From: Anadara kagoshimensis
Lineage: Eukaryota; Mollusca; Bivalvia; Arcoida; Arcidae
Length of the DNA stretch: 64,000 nt
Direction: 5' to 3'
Assembly: GCA_021292105.1 (NCBI GenBank)
Contig: CM037874.1
Coordinates: 12,997,115 to 13,061,114 of the forward strand
Within the stretch, counting starts at the first letter, position 1, and each line of letters begins with the position of its first letter. The translations under genes were made by a program, and so were the position numbers. The notes under the pieces are model-generated. The model was not told where the DNA came from and did not search any database. It saw only the letters and a program-made list of their open reading frames with translations. Below, one piece after another: positions 10,781 through 22,756 of this stretch.

Positions 10781-11394
10781 AATATTTACGTAAGTATAAC
10801 ATGTACATGTTTGTACAATAAACAAGACAGTTATCTGGTTATTTTCACTGTCTAGGTCCAAGGCAGACTCGATCGTGTGAGAGAAAGTTGGCCAGAGTTG
10901 ATAGTGTTCGCTCTGTCTGTGGGAGATGGTGATTTCAAGACCGTTAAAAAAAAGACTTTTCTTTAGCCAAATAAAAATTGTCACTTGGATAGAGTGCAGG
11001 CCTGTCAAAAGTTAAACTGGGTCAACGAAAAGGCATAAGCTTGGCTGCAGATCAAGAGGAGTGAATCCCTCCGATAATGAAAAGGAATAATAAAGGTGCT
11101 CCAAAAAATGGAGGAATAACAAACAAAATTTCCTATTGCGTGTTCAAACAATATAAAATTTATAAGTTTACATTTTCCATTTTGCAATTACTCTACATTC
11201 ACATTTTCTATTGATTTTGTTTGTTAATTTATTTAATGACATTCGTTAAATATTGTGAATAGTCGTATCGACCAAAAAACCGGGATTAAGGTTGATTCGT
11301 TTCCGATTCGGTTTATGGTTTATACTAGCTATCTATGACGTCAGACATGAGATTCCTTGCATCTAACCTCAGCCTACTCATAATGGATTCTTAT
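10781..11394. other. Non-coding spacer
   Basis: AT-rich, with only short frames without recognisable domains. It ends at the small satellite array. Confidence 0.35.
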
Positions 11395-11615
11395 AATCTC
11401 GGTCAATCGGAAGCTTATCTCGGTCAATCGGAAGCTTATCTCGGGTCAATCGTTAGCTGTATCACGGTCAATCGTTAGCTGTATCTCGGTCAATCGGAAG
11501 CTTATCTTAGTCAATCGGAAGCTTATCTCGGTCAATCGGAAGCTTATCTCGGTCAATCGTTAGCTGTATCTCCGTCAATCGTTAGCTGTATCTCGGTCAA
11601 TCGTTAGCTATACCT
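11395..11615. repeat. Second, short array of the 5.1 kb minisatellite
   Basis: About ten units of the same CGGTCAATCG + GAAGCTTATC / TTAGCTGTATC repeat lie in the same orientation, 3.6 kb from the main array. Degenerate units (TACCTCGACAGC, ATCTCTCGATAGC) continue to about 11650. Confidence 0.93.
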
Positions 11616-11889
11616 CGACAGCTATTTCTAAATATATCTCTCGATAGCTTTTCGGTCACTTGAAATCAATATTTCGACCACACGGCAGTCAAACTCCGAC
11701 TCATTTTCGTATGCAGTGTTAAACTTTCGACAGATCTGTATTGTAGCAGTAATTAAATTAGAGGTAATACGCAATCTTCGCTAGGCCAAATCGGTATTCT
11801 TCATTTTTGTGATGGAACTATGATATCTTTGCCTTTAAGCCCACACTTTTTTCAACCAAAGGAGTCATTTGTTCCGGATTTTAAACACC

Positions 11890-12130
11890 ACATTGACCTG
11901 TCCGTTTGACCTGTAATTTAAGTATTTATTATAAACTAGTACATGATTGTATAGGGAACACAGCTTTGTAATTAGTCTACTAGTATATCACAGGAAACAT
12001 GTTTACGTATTATCATGTTATATGTGAATTCTAACACTACCCATGTTCTAGGTTCAGCATTGTAGGTACGAATATATATATATATTTAATTATGCTAACT
12101 TAAAGGTCAAGCGGGCAGTTCAGTCTTGTT
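11890..12130. mobile_element. Diverged short TIR element related to the 26490 MITE
   Basis: The left end GACCTGTCCGTTTGACCTGT and right end AAAGGTCAAGCGGGCAGTTC resemble the TIRs of the element at 26490-27344 (GACCCTGCCGCTTGACCTTT). A (TA)n tract lies near its right end. Boundaries are approximate. Confidence 0.4.
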
Positions 12131-13197
12131 TGCTTACACGATGGGCTCTATTTACAAAATTGTCCATTGATCAATATCACTAGTTGATCATCAAATGACA
12201 AAAAAACGTTTTTAACTTTACAATCATTAATAAATTAATCAACCAAGCTATACAAAGAATTTTAGAACGTTTTTACCCGTTTAATACTTTCATTAACCCA
12301 ATTTGAAATGTTTGGCGATATTTCTAGGTCAACGTTGGTCCTTGTCTTAAATATCGTTATAAATGTAAATTAACAAGTATACTTCCCGTACGAAAAGTAT
12401 GACACGTACTCCGGCTGGACTCCAACCGTACTTTTATTTAAAAGTCCAGCTGGACTTTTTTCCATTACCATGTATGGAAAGTCCAGCTGGACTTTCGCGA
12501 ATCTAGCCGGAAAACGGCTTGAAATATTTAAATGAGCAGGACTTTTTTCAAAAAGTCCAGCTGGACTTTTCAACCGTACTTTTTAAAAGTACGGCTGGAC
12601 TTTTCAACCGTACTTTTTGAAAAAAGTCCAGCTGGACTTTTGCGAATCTAGCCGGAAAACGGCTTGAAATATTTAAATGAGCAGGACTATTTTCAAAAAG
12701 TACGGCTGGACTTTTCAACCGTACTTTTTGAAAAAAGTCCAGCTGGACTTTCGCGAAATATAGCTGACTTGAAATATTTAAATGAGCATGACTATTTTTA
12801 AAAGTCCAGCTGGACTTTTTAAAAGTACGGCTGGACTTTTCAACCGTACTTTTTGAAAAAAGTCCGGTTGGACATTTGCAAATCTAGACAAACTGAGTTT
12901 GTTTGAAATTTTATCCAAACTTGGGTTAACCCTTACTTCATTCCTTGAAGACCATGGTTTAGTTTTTTTCAGTAACCCAGCCTTTCAGGAACAGCTTACA
13001 TGTACATTTGTACATCAAGATGTGATGGCCTAACAGATTAAGTAATACAAAAACTGACAATAATTAGATATAAATGGATAAGTGTATTTATTTAATATTT
13101 CAAAATTAACAGACACATGGCTCTAAAACCAGTAGTCCTGTAGATATAGGATAATAAGGTTTTACTGTAAAGTTCTTTTTTGAATACATATACTTCA

Positions 13198-13401
13198 TTA
13201 TCTTCGTCTTCTGGTAAGTGAAGTTGTTGAGTTAAAATTATCCTGTCCTTTTGTGTAGTCTGAAAAATAACAATTATAAAATAAGAATGATATTAGGCAT
13301 AATTTGACTATGATCCCTATTGTTGCAGCAATAAGTGGCATCCATACATTATCTAAAATCAGCATTAAAACCATAAGACAGTAAGATGTAAGAAAAATCA
13401 A
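13198..13401 (-). CDS. Short hydrophobic reading frame, unrecognised
   Basis: A 67-codon frame has two hydrophobic stretches (CLMVLMLIL; PLIAATIGIIVKLCLISFLF) and ends in RRRR. It lies in the middle of the palindrome-array element. Donor-like minus-strand sites occur upstream at about 13765 (GTAAGAA) and 14048 (GTAAGTA), so it could be the last exon of a small membrane protein, but it could equally be chance. Confidence 0.15.
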   Translation of the reverse strand: MIFLTSYCLMVLMLILDNVWMPLIAATIGIIVKLCLISFLFYNCYFSDYTKGQDNFNSTTSLTRRRR

Positions 13402-14477
13402 ACAAAATACATGTGTATAACATAATTATTACCCAGCTAAAATCATGCTACTGAATGTTAGCACATTTGCAAATGTATAACATTTATAATATTACTTTAA
13501 ATGCCATTAAAAATTTCCGGCTCTGTGACCCAAGGGAATTTCAAATTACATGTGTTAGTTTTCTGTATTAAATTCAAATTTTATTTAAAAAATTTGTTAT
13601 AAGAATAATTGTTAATGTTGTGTATTTAAATTTTACATGAAATATTCACACACCAAACATAAAAATAAAAGAAATTATAATGTCTTTCAAAAGGAAATAA
13701 ATACATTTACAAAGAATATTATGCAGTTAAAATCAAGAAAAAAAAAACAACATTGGTTTCTTACCCCTCTGCTTAATGTAAATTTTGACTAAACAGTCTT
13801 AATAATTATGACAGGGTAAACTAATTTTTAACATTATTTTGAAAATAATTTTAGTTTACATTTAAAATAAAAATTTGTTATTTTGTTATTGGAATAATTG
13901 TTATATACAACAATATTTCATCAGATCATATAAATAGAAAAAAATATTAGGATGATTTAAACATCCCCCCCCCTTCTTAAATTTAAATTTTCCTTCAAAA
14001 TGGCGGCAAATCAACATAAAATTGAAATTATAAATTAAAAATACTTACCATGTGTCCTCATAAATATTCCATAATATGACTTTCTTTCTTGTAATTCAAA
14101 TTCTCCATCTTTTATTTAAGATTCTTGTCACTTTTTGAAAATACAACTGAAGTACTGCTCTCAAAATATAACATACACAGCCATACATTTTTTTTTAATT
14201 TTGAAAATTTTCCTGAAGCCCAGATATAACAGCATGAAGTAGTGACCTCAAAAAGTGACCATTAAGATGTCTTTACATAATTGTCAACTGATGATAAGAT
14301 TCACCCAACCTTAAAAGATTTATTGCCTCTGTGGCCTGGTTTAAAGATGTTTAGTGGTAAATTTCAATTTCTGTGTAATTTGATTTATAATGCTTTACTG
14401 AAGACTTTAGGTGGACATTGAAGTTTACTTTTAAATAGAAAGAAATATACAATTTGTTACTGTTTCAATTTGTATCT

Positions 14478-14504
14478 GAGAGAGAGAGAGAGAGAGAGAG
14501 AGAG
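14478..14504. repeat. (GA)n microsatellite
   Basis: About 13 uninterrupted GA units. Confidence 0.9.
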
Positions 14505-15383
14505 TCATTCCTTACTTGGACATGGATTGGTATGTTTGCCTTTTATTTTTATATCACCAATATCAAATAAAATGAGCAGTGGTCAAACAGTGTGAAATAA
14601 TTAAATAATATTACATTGATGTAATTACATTTCAAAGACAAGTCAACTCATGATCATGTATGAATTTCTCATTTCACCCAATTTTAGTGTTATATAAATA
14701 ATAACATACATTATACATATGCAGCTGAACCTGTTTAAAAAGGACATCAATGGTTACCAAATAACTTAATTTTAATATGTAGATAGCTGTTCTCTAAGCA
14801 CATTTCAGTTCAAACTATAATGTACTATTCAAACATATAATATATAATCAGTTTTTCTGCTTATTAAATGCTAAAATCTGAAAGTCAAAATGTCTGGTTG
14901 CTTACAAGTCAAAAGTATGTTTTGGTGAAATTTTTCTAAGTCAAAAGTACGGTTCAGTTAAATTTCTTCTAAGTCAAAAGTACGGCTCGGTTATAGAATA
15001 AAAAGTTTAAGTATGAAAGTCCTGCTGAAATCTTATTCTAAGTTAAAAAGTACGGCTGGACTTTTATCCAAAAGTTCCCAGTCAAAAAGTCCAGCCGTAC
15101 TTTAGAAAAAGTCCAGCTGGAAAAACGTTGAAAAAGTACGTGTCCGTCTCTAGTCTGACCGACTTTTAAAGTCCAGCCGGACTCCGGCTGGAGTACGTCT
15201 CGAGTCCAGCCGGAGTACGGTTCAATTTTTCGTACGGGTACAGTCAGGGGCGTAGCTGGGGTGTTTATGATGTGGACGCCTAAAGAGGGCAGGGGGTTTG
15301 GGGGCCGCCCTGATGCGAATTTTCGGCCCTCCAGGGCGCTATTTATCAGAATTTTTCTTATAATTTTATGCTATGCTGTGGTA

Positions 15384-16811
15384 CAGTATTTACGGCAGTA
15401 GCGGATCATTAATGCAATATTCACTGCTCTCCGAAAAAAAAACATCGCTGTCGATTGTATTTTTTTGGTACTATCAATTGCCTTTTCTCCACTCTTTCAA
15501 TTTATCATTAGATGATAAAAATCGTCCGACTTTAAGTATGGTCAATCCACGCGTTTTGTACCCCATGTATTTACGTCAGTAACGAATCAATTTGTGAGTA
15601 GCGGATCACGCCACCTAGTATCAAGAAAACGATAGGCGACTTAACTCAAAACATGACTAGTTTGAGTTTCCATCATTCAATTGCAAAAAATACTGATTAT
15701 GAAACAATTTTAAAGAGTTTTAATCGTAATATCAACAAATATCATGATTGAAATAAATAACAAAAAAAAAAAAAAAAAAAAAAAAAACAAATCATCGCAA
15801 TGTCCCTGATAAATTAAGTCAATCAACATTGTCTTGAATACTGAATTATAAAAGTAGTAAATGGCGAAGGAAATAAAATAAAATAATTGTACCTTATAAG
15901 TTATAAAAATTATGACATACTCTTGTCCATTAAGATTTTATTTTGACAAGAACAGTATATGCATACAATGTTACTTATTGGTATTGTACACTGTACATCA
16001 TAGGTCCAAAATTGTTACCAGACAAAAATATAGAACGGAATAAAACTTTAATTGTCTTAAACACAAAATATAGGGTTGGATAATAATGTATTTAATCAAC
16101 ATATTCTAATCTCATACAGATTATTCTTCAAGCATTACAATTATGGCTTCTTTAAAATGCCCATTGATCTGGTCTTATCATATGATAAATAAGATAGTGG
16201 CATGGCATGACAATGCTCCCATCTTTCTCTTTGGGGTACTGGCCATGGATGGAAGCTAGGCACTGGTTCTCCAATAGCCTCTGCATAACTGAACCAACCA
16301 GAATCTATTTATTTTTCTGGAAGCACCAGACAGCCCCATGGGTACATGCCATATTTTTCTTAGCCTTACGAGAGGTCCTCTGTAGACAGCAGCTGATCCG
16401 TTATTGCCGTAATTGCACCCTGCATAAACTGGTTTATTTCTTATTGTCATGAATTGTAAAGCTCAATAAAGGTTTATGTAGTGAAAGAAGACATGTTAAC
16501 GAGTGTAAAGAGCTATTGTAATCATTTTAAATTACCTTTGAAAGTATTGAAAACGTTGGTCAAATCGAAAGTTAGGTTTCGGAAATCACATCCATGTCGC
16601 TGAGACGCTTGTGACATTCGCATTAAAAAGCCGAAAATTTAAAAGATAGGACGTTTATCAACACAAATGAAACGTAGAATTAAGTAAAAATACCAGCTTT
16701 ACAGAAATATATCCGAGTTTTATTGGTCTCTCGTAATGATATGGAAAAAATTAACTTTATTCTAAAAAATGATCCGCTACTGACTGAGATCCGCTACTGC
16801 CGTAAGCACTG
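15384..16811. mobile_element. Tc1/mariner-like element nested in the hAT-like element
   Basis: Left CAGTATTTACGGCAGTAGCG (from 15384) and the reverse complement of the right end (CAGTGCTTACGGCAGTAGCG, ending 16811) share about 24 bp with 2 mismatches. Both ends are flanked by TA (15382-15383 and 16812-16813). CAGT ends with a TA duplication and a length of 1428 bp fit Tc1/mariner. The AGTAGCGGATC motif also recurs inside (15597, 16771). A short minus-strand frame at 16256-16450 is not recognisable as a DDE transposase. Confidence 0.72.
15762..15786. repeat. Poly(A) tract
   Basis: An A run of about 25, inside the mariner-like element. Confidence 0.85.
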
Positions 16812-17134
16812 TAGTTTTTGTCGTTCTTTTGAGGACTGGTTCATTCTTAAACCTGAAGACGAGGTACAAGGGGATCTGATGTTGTATGGCATAAGCACTA
16901 CGAAAACAACACACTCAATAATTGAGAAAGTCAAGTTAAAAAGGAAGTTCAATTAATATAGTGGTGAGGTTAAACGGAGGAGAGGAAATATATTTGTAAA
17001 TATATTGCGTTAATACATAATGAAACGTGACGAATGGCTAGTAGAAGTTCTTTAATGTGTATCTGGATTCTGCTGTTGAGCTGCTGGACTAACTGTGCCG
17101 GTGCCAACGGTTTGGTATAAGAAATATATTATAT

Positions 17135-17171
17135 TCTCTCTCTCTCTCTTTTTTTTTTTTTTTTTTTTTTT
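17135..17171. repeat. (CT)n plus poly(T) tract
   Basis: About seven CT units run into roughly 22 T residues, close to the right end of the hAT-like element. Confidence 0.85.
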
Positions 17172-17239
17172 GCGAAAACGATGTGGACGTTTTAGCGTAC
17201 AAACGTACGCCTGGCTACGCCCCTGACAGTTTCAGAAAA

Positions 17240-17590
17240 GACGACTGTGGTAGCTCAGTTAGTAAAGTGCTCGCTCCGTAAGTGGGAGATCGTGGGTTCC
17301 AACCCCGACCGGATCTGACCCAAGCCTTGAAAGTGCGAAGTGACTGTTTTTCGCCAAGCACTCGACATTACGAAATGAAAGTCACGTTCTTTCGGATGGG
17401 AATTTAAAATAAACGAAGTCCCGTGTCACGGTAGGATTGGTCCTATAAAGAACCCTGCTGTATAATGTCATCAATACAACGCACAGGAAAAATGTCTGCA
17501 CCTTTGCCTATAGCTAGCGACGTCTCGATATAAGTGAAATTTCTTGACTGGAACGTTAAACACCATTACTCATGATCACTCACTCACTCA
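17240..17590 (+). mobile_element. tRNA-derived SINE
   Basis: The head has an A box (TGGTAGCTCAGTTAGTAAAG) and a B box (GGGTTCCAACC) at tRNA spacing. A ~250-bp body follows, with a 3' part AGTGAAATTTCTTGACTGGA then ACGTTAAACACC. It ends in an (ACTC)n tail. It sits directly beside the right end of the hAT-like element. A diverged relative lies at 10505-10780. Confidence 0.8.
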
Positions 17591-17704
17591 GTTCTAGAAA
17601 AACAATCAATTGGATGTCATTAACCTTCATTAAGACATAGGGAAGTTGTCAACAAACTGAGAGAAACTGTAAACGGCTGGTCTACGTACAAGTAAACACT
17701 ATAC

Positions 17705-18065
17705 ATTTATAATACCTGTGTGATCATCATCAACCTGACGAGCTACATAGTATATGGTTTGTATAACTCGTTTTCCATAGAAACCACTAGTTTTGATCGA
17801 ATCTGCACATTAGCAAATTTTAAACGTCTCTAATTGCTTCAACCTGAAGGTGTCACAAATAAGACAGACATAAAAACAAATCGTATGTAAGATAATAATA
17901 TATAAAAACATCACCAGCCTGATGAACTACAATGAATATGGCGCAGCGCGTGTAACTAGTTTTCCATAGCAACCACTAGTTTTGATCGAAACTGCACAAT
18001 AGCAAATTTTGAACGTATTTTTATCATTTCAACCTTAAAGTGTTACCAAATTAAAAAATACTAAA
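17705..18065. repeat. Diverged tandem duplication of about 190 bp
   Basis: Blocks near 17711-17875 and 17905-18055 share TTTTCCATAG, AACCACTAGTTTTGATCGAA, TCTGCACA/ACTGCACA, TAGCAAATTTT and a TTCAACCTKAAGGTGT-like end. No coding frame is conserved. Confidence 0.6.
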
Positions 18066-18253
18066 AAAATGAATCGTAGCATCTTTAATACATGTATTTA
18101 ATTTCAATCGCTATCAATCATAAACTCTGATTATAATATGTCATTTCTCGAAATGCAAAACCACCTCCAAAGTTGACAGTATACTGTTGTCCAACATAGC
18201 AGGAATTTTCTTCTCTTACATGTAGTTCTTATGTTACCCTATTTGACATGTAC

Positions 18254-18613
18254 CAGGGTTGGGAACCTATGTCACAAACCCGACTTTATAAATACAAACA
18301 AGCAACGAAACTGTCGCCTGGCAGTGAGTTTTTACCTATTCCAATGTGTCTAAAAAGGGCAAAATAACTTCTCAAAAGTGTGCACGACATCGCGGTTCAA
18401 AAGTTTACTTTGATGCGAATTTTAAAAAAGCATCTCTAAGAATGTATGTACATCAACCGATTGTTTTTGAAGTTATTCTGCCTTTTTAGGCACATTGGGA
18501 TAGCTATAAACGGATGGAAATTCAGTAAAAATTCACCGCGAGTCGACAGTTTTGTCGCCATTTTTGTATTTACGAAGTCGGGTTTATAATGTACATGTAG
18601 GTTCTCCACCCTG
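18254..18613. mobile_element. 360-bp foldback MITE
   Basis: The left half pairs with the right half over most of its length: CAGGGTTGGGAACCTA with the complement of TAGGTTCTCCACCCTG, AACCCGACTT blocks, and TAAAAAGGGCAAAATAACTT with GAAGTTATTCTGCC. TGTAC flanks both sides (18249-18253 and 18614-18618), a likely 5-bp duplication. Confidence 0.72.
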
Positions 18614-18649
18614 TGTACATACATGTATTATGTAAAACAGTCACGTTGA

Positions 18650-19440
18650 TAACTACATAACTCCCCCTTTGTGGGCGGTATATAAGAGTTCCTCCAGTTT
18701 TCACTTTGCTTTAATTTGGACATATATGTTTGATTTTTATCAAAGAGAGACAAGTCTCGACAAAAAGTGTTTTTCATTCTCTGCAACGTGGAACTTATAA
18801 TTTGCATTTAAATTTAAAGAATGTATCGAGGATGTGTTATAGTATTTATGCCGAACGAAAGTTCTAATTCCGAACATTCATGCCATTCCTTCCGAACGAG
18901 GATACTTTTTAAATGCCAACTGGTAACGGGTAGCTCATCTGTACATTTATAGTTCAAAGGAAACACATGCAAGAATGTAAGTGCTCGAAACTGTTTGTGC
19001 ATTTATTGTACTCATGGTTGAACTTCTCACACCTAAACAATAATTGACTTGACTTAAACGTTAATATTGTTATTTTAGTCAAAAACATCTTTGCGTCGTA
19101 ATATCTGCTCTCTCCTTTCTTTCTCTTTTTCAATCCTGATGTTTTGTCTCTCCCTTGTCTTTGGGTTGTTTTAAATTTGTAGCATATTTTGTTCTTCTGC
19201 TCTCTTGAACTTTTACTATACCAATTGACGGATCGTCATTCACGCCCAAATTGTACCGACAAAGACCCGGCATGCTTGAATTACACACAAAAAAATGAAA
19301 ACTCGGTCTCAATTGTGTCATTTAATGACGTCACTGACACTAGTACATCATTAGTTGCCATGACGCTACTTTAGTACCGGTACTTGCCATATAAGTGAAC
19401 ATTATGTATTACTCAGTGTTGATATTATGATTTAATAACA
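18650..19440. repeat. Diverged partial unit 0 of the 8-kb tandem array
   Basis: From about 18700 the sequence follows the end of each array unit (compare 31340-31940): GGACATATATGTTTG, GTTCTAATTCCGAA, GGGTAGCTCATCTGT, GGAAACACATGC, TGTACTCATGGTTGAA. Divergence is clearly higher than between the later units. It is cut off by the element at 19442-21672. Confidence 0.75.
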
Positions 19441-19441
19441 A

Positions 19442-21672
19442 GAGGCCCAATAGGGCCTGTACCGCTCACCTGGGCCGTTAACAGCACAAAAACACAATAA
19501 ATACTACATTTAAGGAGCAATAACTCTGATGTGGATATTTAGATATTTATGAAACTTGCTACTCGCATCTGTGACCTTGATCTTCGAACCAATGACCATA
19601 ATCTATATATTAAAATGATCATTGCATCAATACCAACAATATTCTAATATACATGTCCATATAAAAGGTTTATAGTTTTCGAGATAATTCACAATTTTGG
19701 TATTGTTTTGCTACTGTGACCTTGACCTTTGGACCCATGACCTTTTTCTTTATGTCAAAATTATTGCTGTATCAATACCTACAACATTCTAATATACATG
19801 CTTATGCAAAAAGTTAATAGTTTTCAAGATAATGAACCATTTCAGTTTTCTTTCGCGTCTGTGACCTTGACGTTTTAAACCAATGACTTAAATGATCATT
19901 ACATCAAAACCAACAACATTTCAATATACATGCCTATTCAAAAAGTTTATAGTTTTTGATTTAATTAACCATTTTGGTATTGTTTTGCTACTGTGACCTT
20001 GACCTTTGGACCCATGACCTTTTTCTGTACATCAAAATGATCGTTGCATCAATACCTACAACATTCCAATATACATGCTTATACAAAAAGTTCATAGTTT
20101 TCAAGATAATGAACCATTTCAGTTTTCTTTCGCATCTGTGACCTTGACTTTTAAACCAATGACCTAAATCTATATATCAAAATTATCGCTACATCAATAC
20201 CAACAACATTCCAATATACATGCCTATACAAAAAGTTTATAGTTTTCTAGATAATTAACGATTTTGGTATTGATTTACTACTGGACCCATGACCTGTTTC
20301 TATACATCAAAATGACCGTTGTATCAATACCTACAACATTCTAATATACATGCCTATACAAAAAGTTCATAGTTTTCAAGATAATGAACCATTTCAGTAT
20401 TCTTTCGCATCTGTGACCTTGACCTTCGAACCAATGACCTTAATCTATAAATCAAAATGATCGTTACATCAATACCAACAATATTCCAATATACATGCCT
20501 ATACAAAAAGTTTATAGTTTTTAAAGATAATTAACCATTTTGGTATTGTTTTGCTACTGTGACCTTGACCTTTGGACCCATGACCTTTTTCTGAACATCA
20601 AAATGATCGTTGATTCAATACCTACAACATTCTAATATACATGCTTATACAAAAAGTTAATAGTTTTCAAGATAATGAACCATTTCAGTTTTCTTTCGCA
20701 TATGTGACCTTGACCTTTGAACCAATGACCTTAATCTATATATCAAAATGATCGTTACATCAATACCAACAATATTCCAATATACATGCCTATACAAAAA
20801 GTTTATAGTTTTCAAGATAATTAACCATTTTGGTAGTGATTTGCTACTGTGACCTTGACCTTTGGACACATGACATTTTTCTATACATCAAAATGATCGT
20901 TGTATCAATACCTACAACATTCTAATATACATGCCTATACAAAAAGTTCATAGTTTTCAAGATAATGAACCATTTCAGTATTCTTTCGCATCTGTGACCT
21001 TGACCTTTGAACCAATGACCTTGATCTATATATCAAAATGATCGTTACATCAATACCAACAATATTCCAATATACATGCCTATACAACAAGTTTATAGTT
21101 TTCCAGATAATAAATAATATTCGAAGGTAAAAAATTAGGCCATGACCTTCATAATTGACCTTGACCTCATTTTGAAGGTAATTACAAGAATATGTCAAAA
21201 CTGAAAACCCCATGCCATTATCTGGCCAGATAGTCAAGTTTTAACAACTTGAAGCTATTTTACGATTTTTTCAAAATTAAACGCAAAAACGCGTAACCTA
21301 ATTTTTGTCCGAATTTCAAAAAATGAACAAACTATAGGCTTAAGACCCTAGAGAAGCCAAATATCACATCAGATTTTTTCTCCAATCATTGGTTTTGGAG
21401 AAGAAGATTTTTTAGGATTTTTGCGACCCTAGGTCACCTTGACCTAGATATGGTAGCCATGGAAACGCCACGAACAAATCTAAATTGCATCGGCCCATAT
21501 ATACTTCTTATTAAGTTTCATTGAAATCTGTCCAGTAGTTTCAGAGGAGAAGTCGAAAATGTGTGTTAACGACGCACGCACGCACGCATTCACGCACGCA
21601 CGCACGCACGCACGCACATACACACGCTGCGCTATGCCATAAGCTCACATGACCTATGGTCAGGTGAGCTAA
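19442..21672. mobile_element. Repeat-rich element full of TGACCTTGACC motifs
   Basis: It begins with GAGGCCCAATAGGGCC then GCTCACCTGG and ends with GGTCAGGTGAGCT, so GCTCACCTG is present inverted at the two ends. The core is a tandem array with a period of about 276-291 bp, each made of two similar halves of about 140 bp. The halves carry GTGACCTTGACCTTTG..CCATGACC and the conserved TTCCAATATACATGCC..AAAAAGTT block. Six anchors (GTGACCTTGA) lie at about 19567, 19860, 20137, 20413, 20705, 20996. An (ACGC)n tract lies at about 21570-21625. It separates unit 0 from unit 1 of the gene array. Confidence 0.75.
21570..21625. repeat. (ACGC)n microsatellite
   Basis: CGCACGCACG tract with one interruption (ATTC), inside the preceding element. 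Confidence 0.85.
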
Positions 21673-22726
21673 AAATCATAGCAGACGATACATCAATTTT
21701 GCTCGCTACTATGGTCTCGGTAGCTGAGTAGTATAAAACTTGTACTTAGTGATCACAGTCCCTTTCACCTCCTAAGTTCGAATAACACTCAAATCTAAAC
21801 AGATTCTAGTGTGTTAGTTCGCTTACCAAAAGCTTAGTGGTTTTCACCGAGTATATAGGTTTCCCAACCAGCTGGAACACAGCAAAACAGCAGCGAAGGA
21901 CAGGCAAAAATGGAAAGATAGTGCTACGGCTTTTGCGCCTTCTGGAGAGGAAAGCATCAAGGATAAGTAAGGAATCTGGTTTAATTTCCTCCATACTCTT
22001 TGAACTCACCGTCGGATATAGGCAATTCAATTTGGAATTATCTTCCTTTATGCTTTTGACTTTTGAATAACTTAATGCGTTATGGTATCACCACTTGCCA
22101 TTGGCAGACATGTAACTGTCTGTGGGTTCTATGAGAAAATCTACAATTGTGCTTTAAATCTATGTCTTTCGCTAATGATTCTTCTGAAATAGAACCTTAA
22201 ACTACAGAATATCATTTTTTGTTATTGTATCCTGTGCCCAGTTGATTTTTTATGTTGTCAGCTCATCTTAACCATTATCTCTCTCTTTGATGTAGTACAT
22301 TCACATTAATATTTTTATTTTATTAAATCAAACATGTTACCAATTATCTGTACCAATAAACAGTTTAAAAAAGGGGGAAAAATACCAAATAGACTTTGGC
22401 AAAATCATCAAATAAAGACACGAACGATTCGTCACACAGTTTAAATGCAGTTAATCGGTTTATAAAAATCGTTGTTTATTGGCACTAAAATCAGAAAAAA
22501 ATTATGTAATAAAAATAAAATATTTAAGAAATAAAGATAAAACAAAAAATAGAGTGCAATTTTTTGTTTGTACACTTTTACATTAATATGTGCCTCGTAT
22601 TAATGATGATTGACCTTTATACGTATATTCTTTTAATATCCAAGAATAAAATAAATAATCTAATTCTTGGTAATTAAACCGTCTTAATCATTTATTAATA
22701 TTAAATGCACTTCCGCCCGATATTAG

Positions 22727-22735
22727 TATAAAAGG
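22727..22735 (+). promoter_or_regulatory. TATA box of gene copy 1
   Basis: TATAAAAGG lies about 30 bp before the expected transcription start near 22757-22760 and about 65 bp before the splice donor. The surrounding ~200 bp is conserved in units 2, 4 and 5. Confidence 0.75.
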
Positions 22736-22756
22736 ACACAAAATATTTCACAAATC

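Larger units (their letters stand above)
12385..15238. mobile_element. Element with palindrome arrays at both ends
   Basis: The left end is CCCGTACGAAAA and the right end is its near-complement TTTTTCGTACGGG. Both ends carry clusters of AAAGTCCAGCTGGACTTT palindromes and AAAGTACGGCTGGACTTTT variants (12400-12890 and 14925-15215). Within the left cluster a block containing GCGAATCTAGCCGGAAAACG then GAAATATTTAAATGAGCA is itself repeated about three times. The ~2 kb centre is AT-rich with no transposase. No clear target duplication is seen. It looks like a foldback or non-autonomous DNA transposon. Confidence 0.65.
15245..17225. mobile_element. hAT-like DNA transposon with 5-bp target duplication
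   Basis: The ends CAGGGGCGTAGC (15245) and GCTACGCCCCTG (to 17225) are perfect 12-bp inverted repeats. They are flanked by ACAGT at 15240-15244 and 17226-17230. CAGGGGCG ends are typical of hAT; a 5-bp duplication would suit the hAT5 group (inference). No transposase frame remains; the body is largely taken up by a nested element at 15384-16811. Confidence 0.75.

Noticed and set aside
16256..16450. Protein-coding exon inside the mariner-like element
   Set aside because: A 64-codon frame with no domain I recognise, overlapped by an equally long frame on the other strand.
20657..21237. Minus-strand frames with YRHVYWNIVGIDVTIILIYR repeats
   Set aside because: They come from the ~290-bp tandem repeat; the same sequence recurs with broken frames in the other units.
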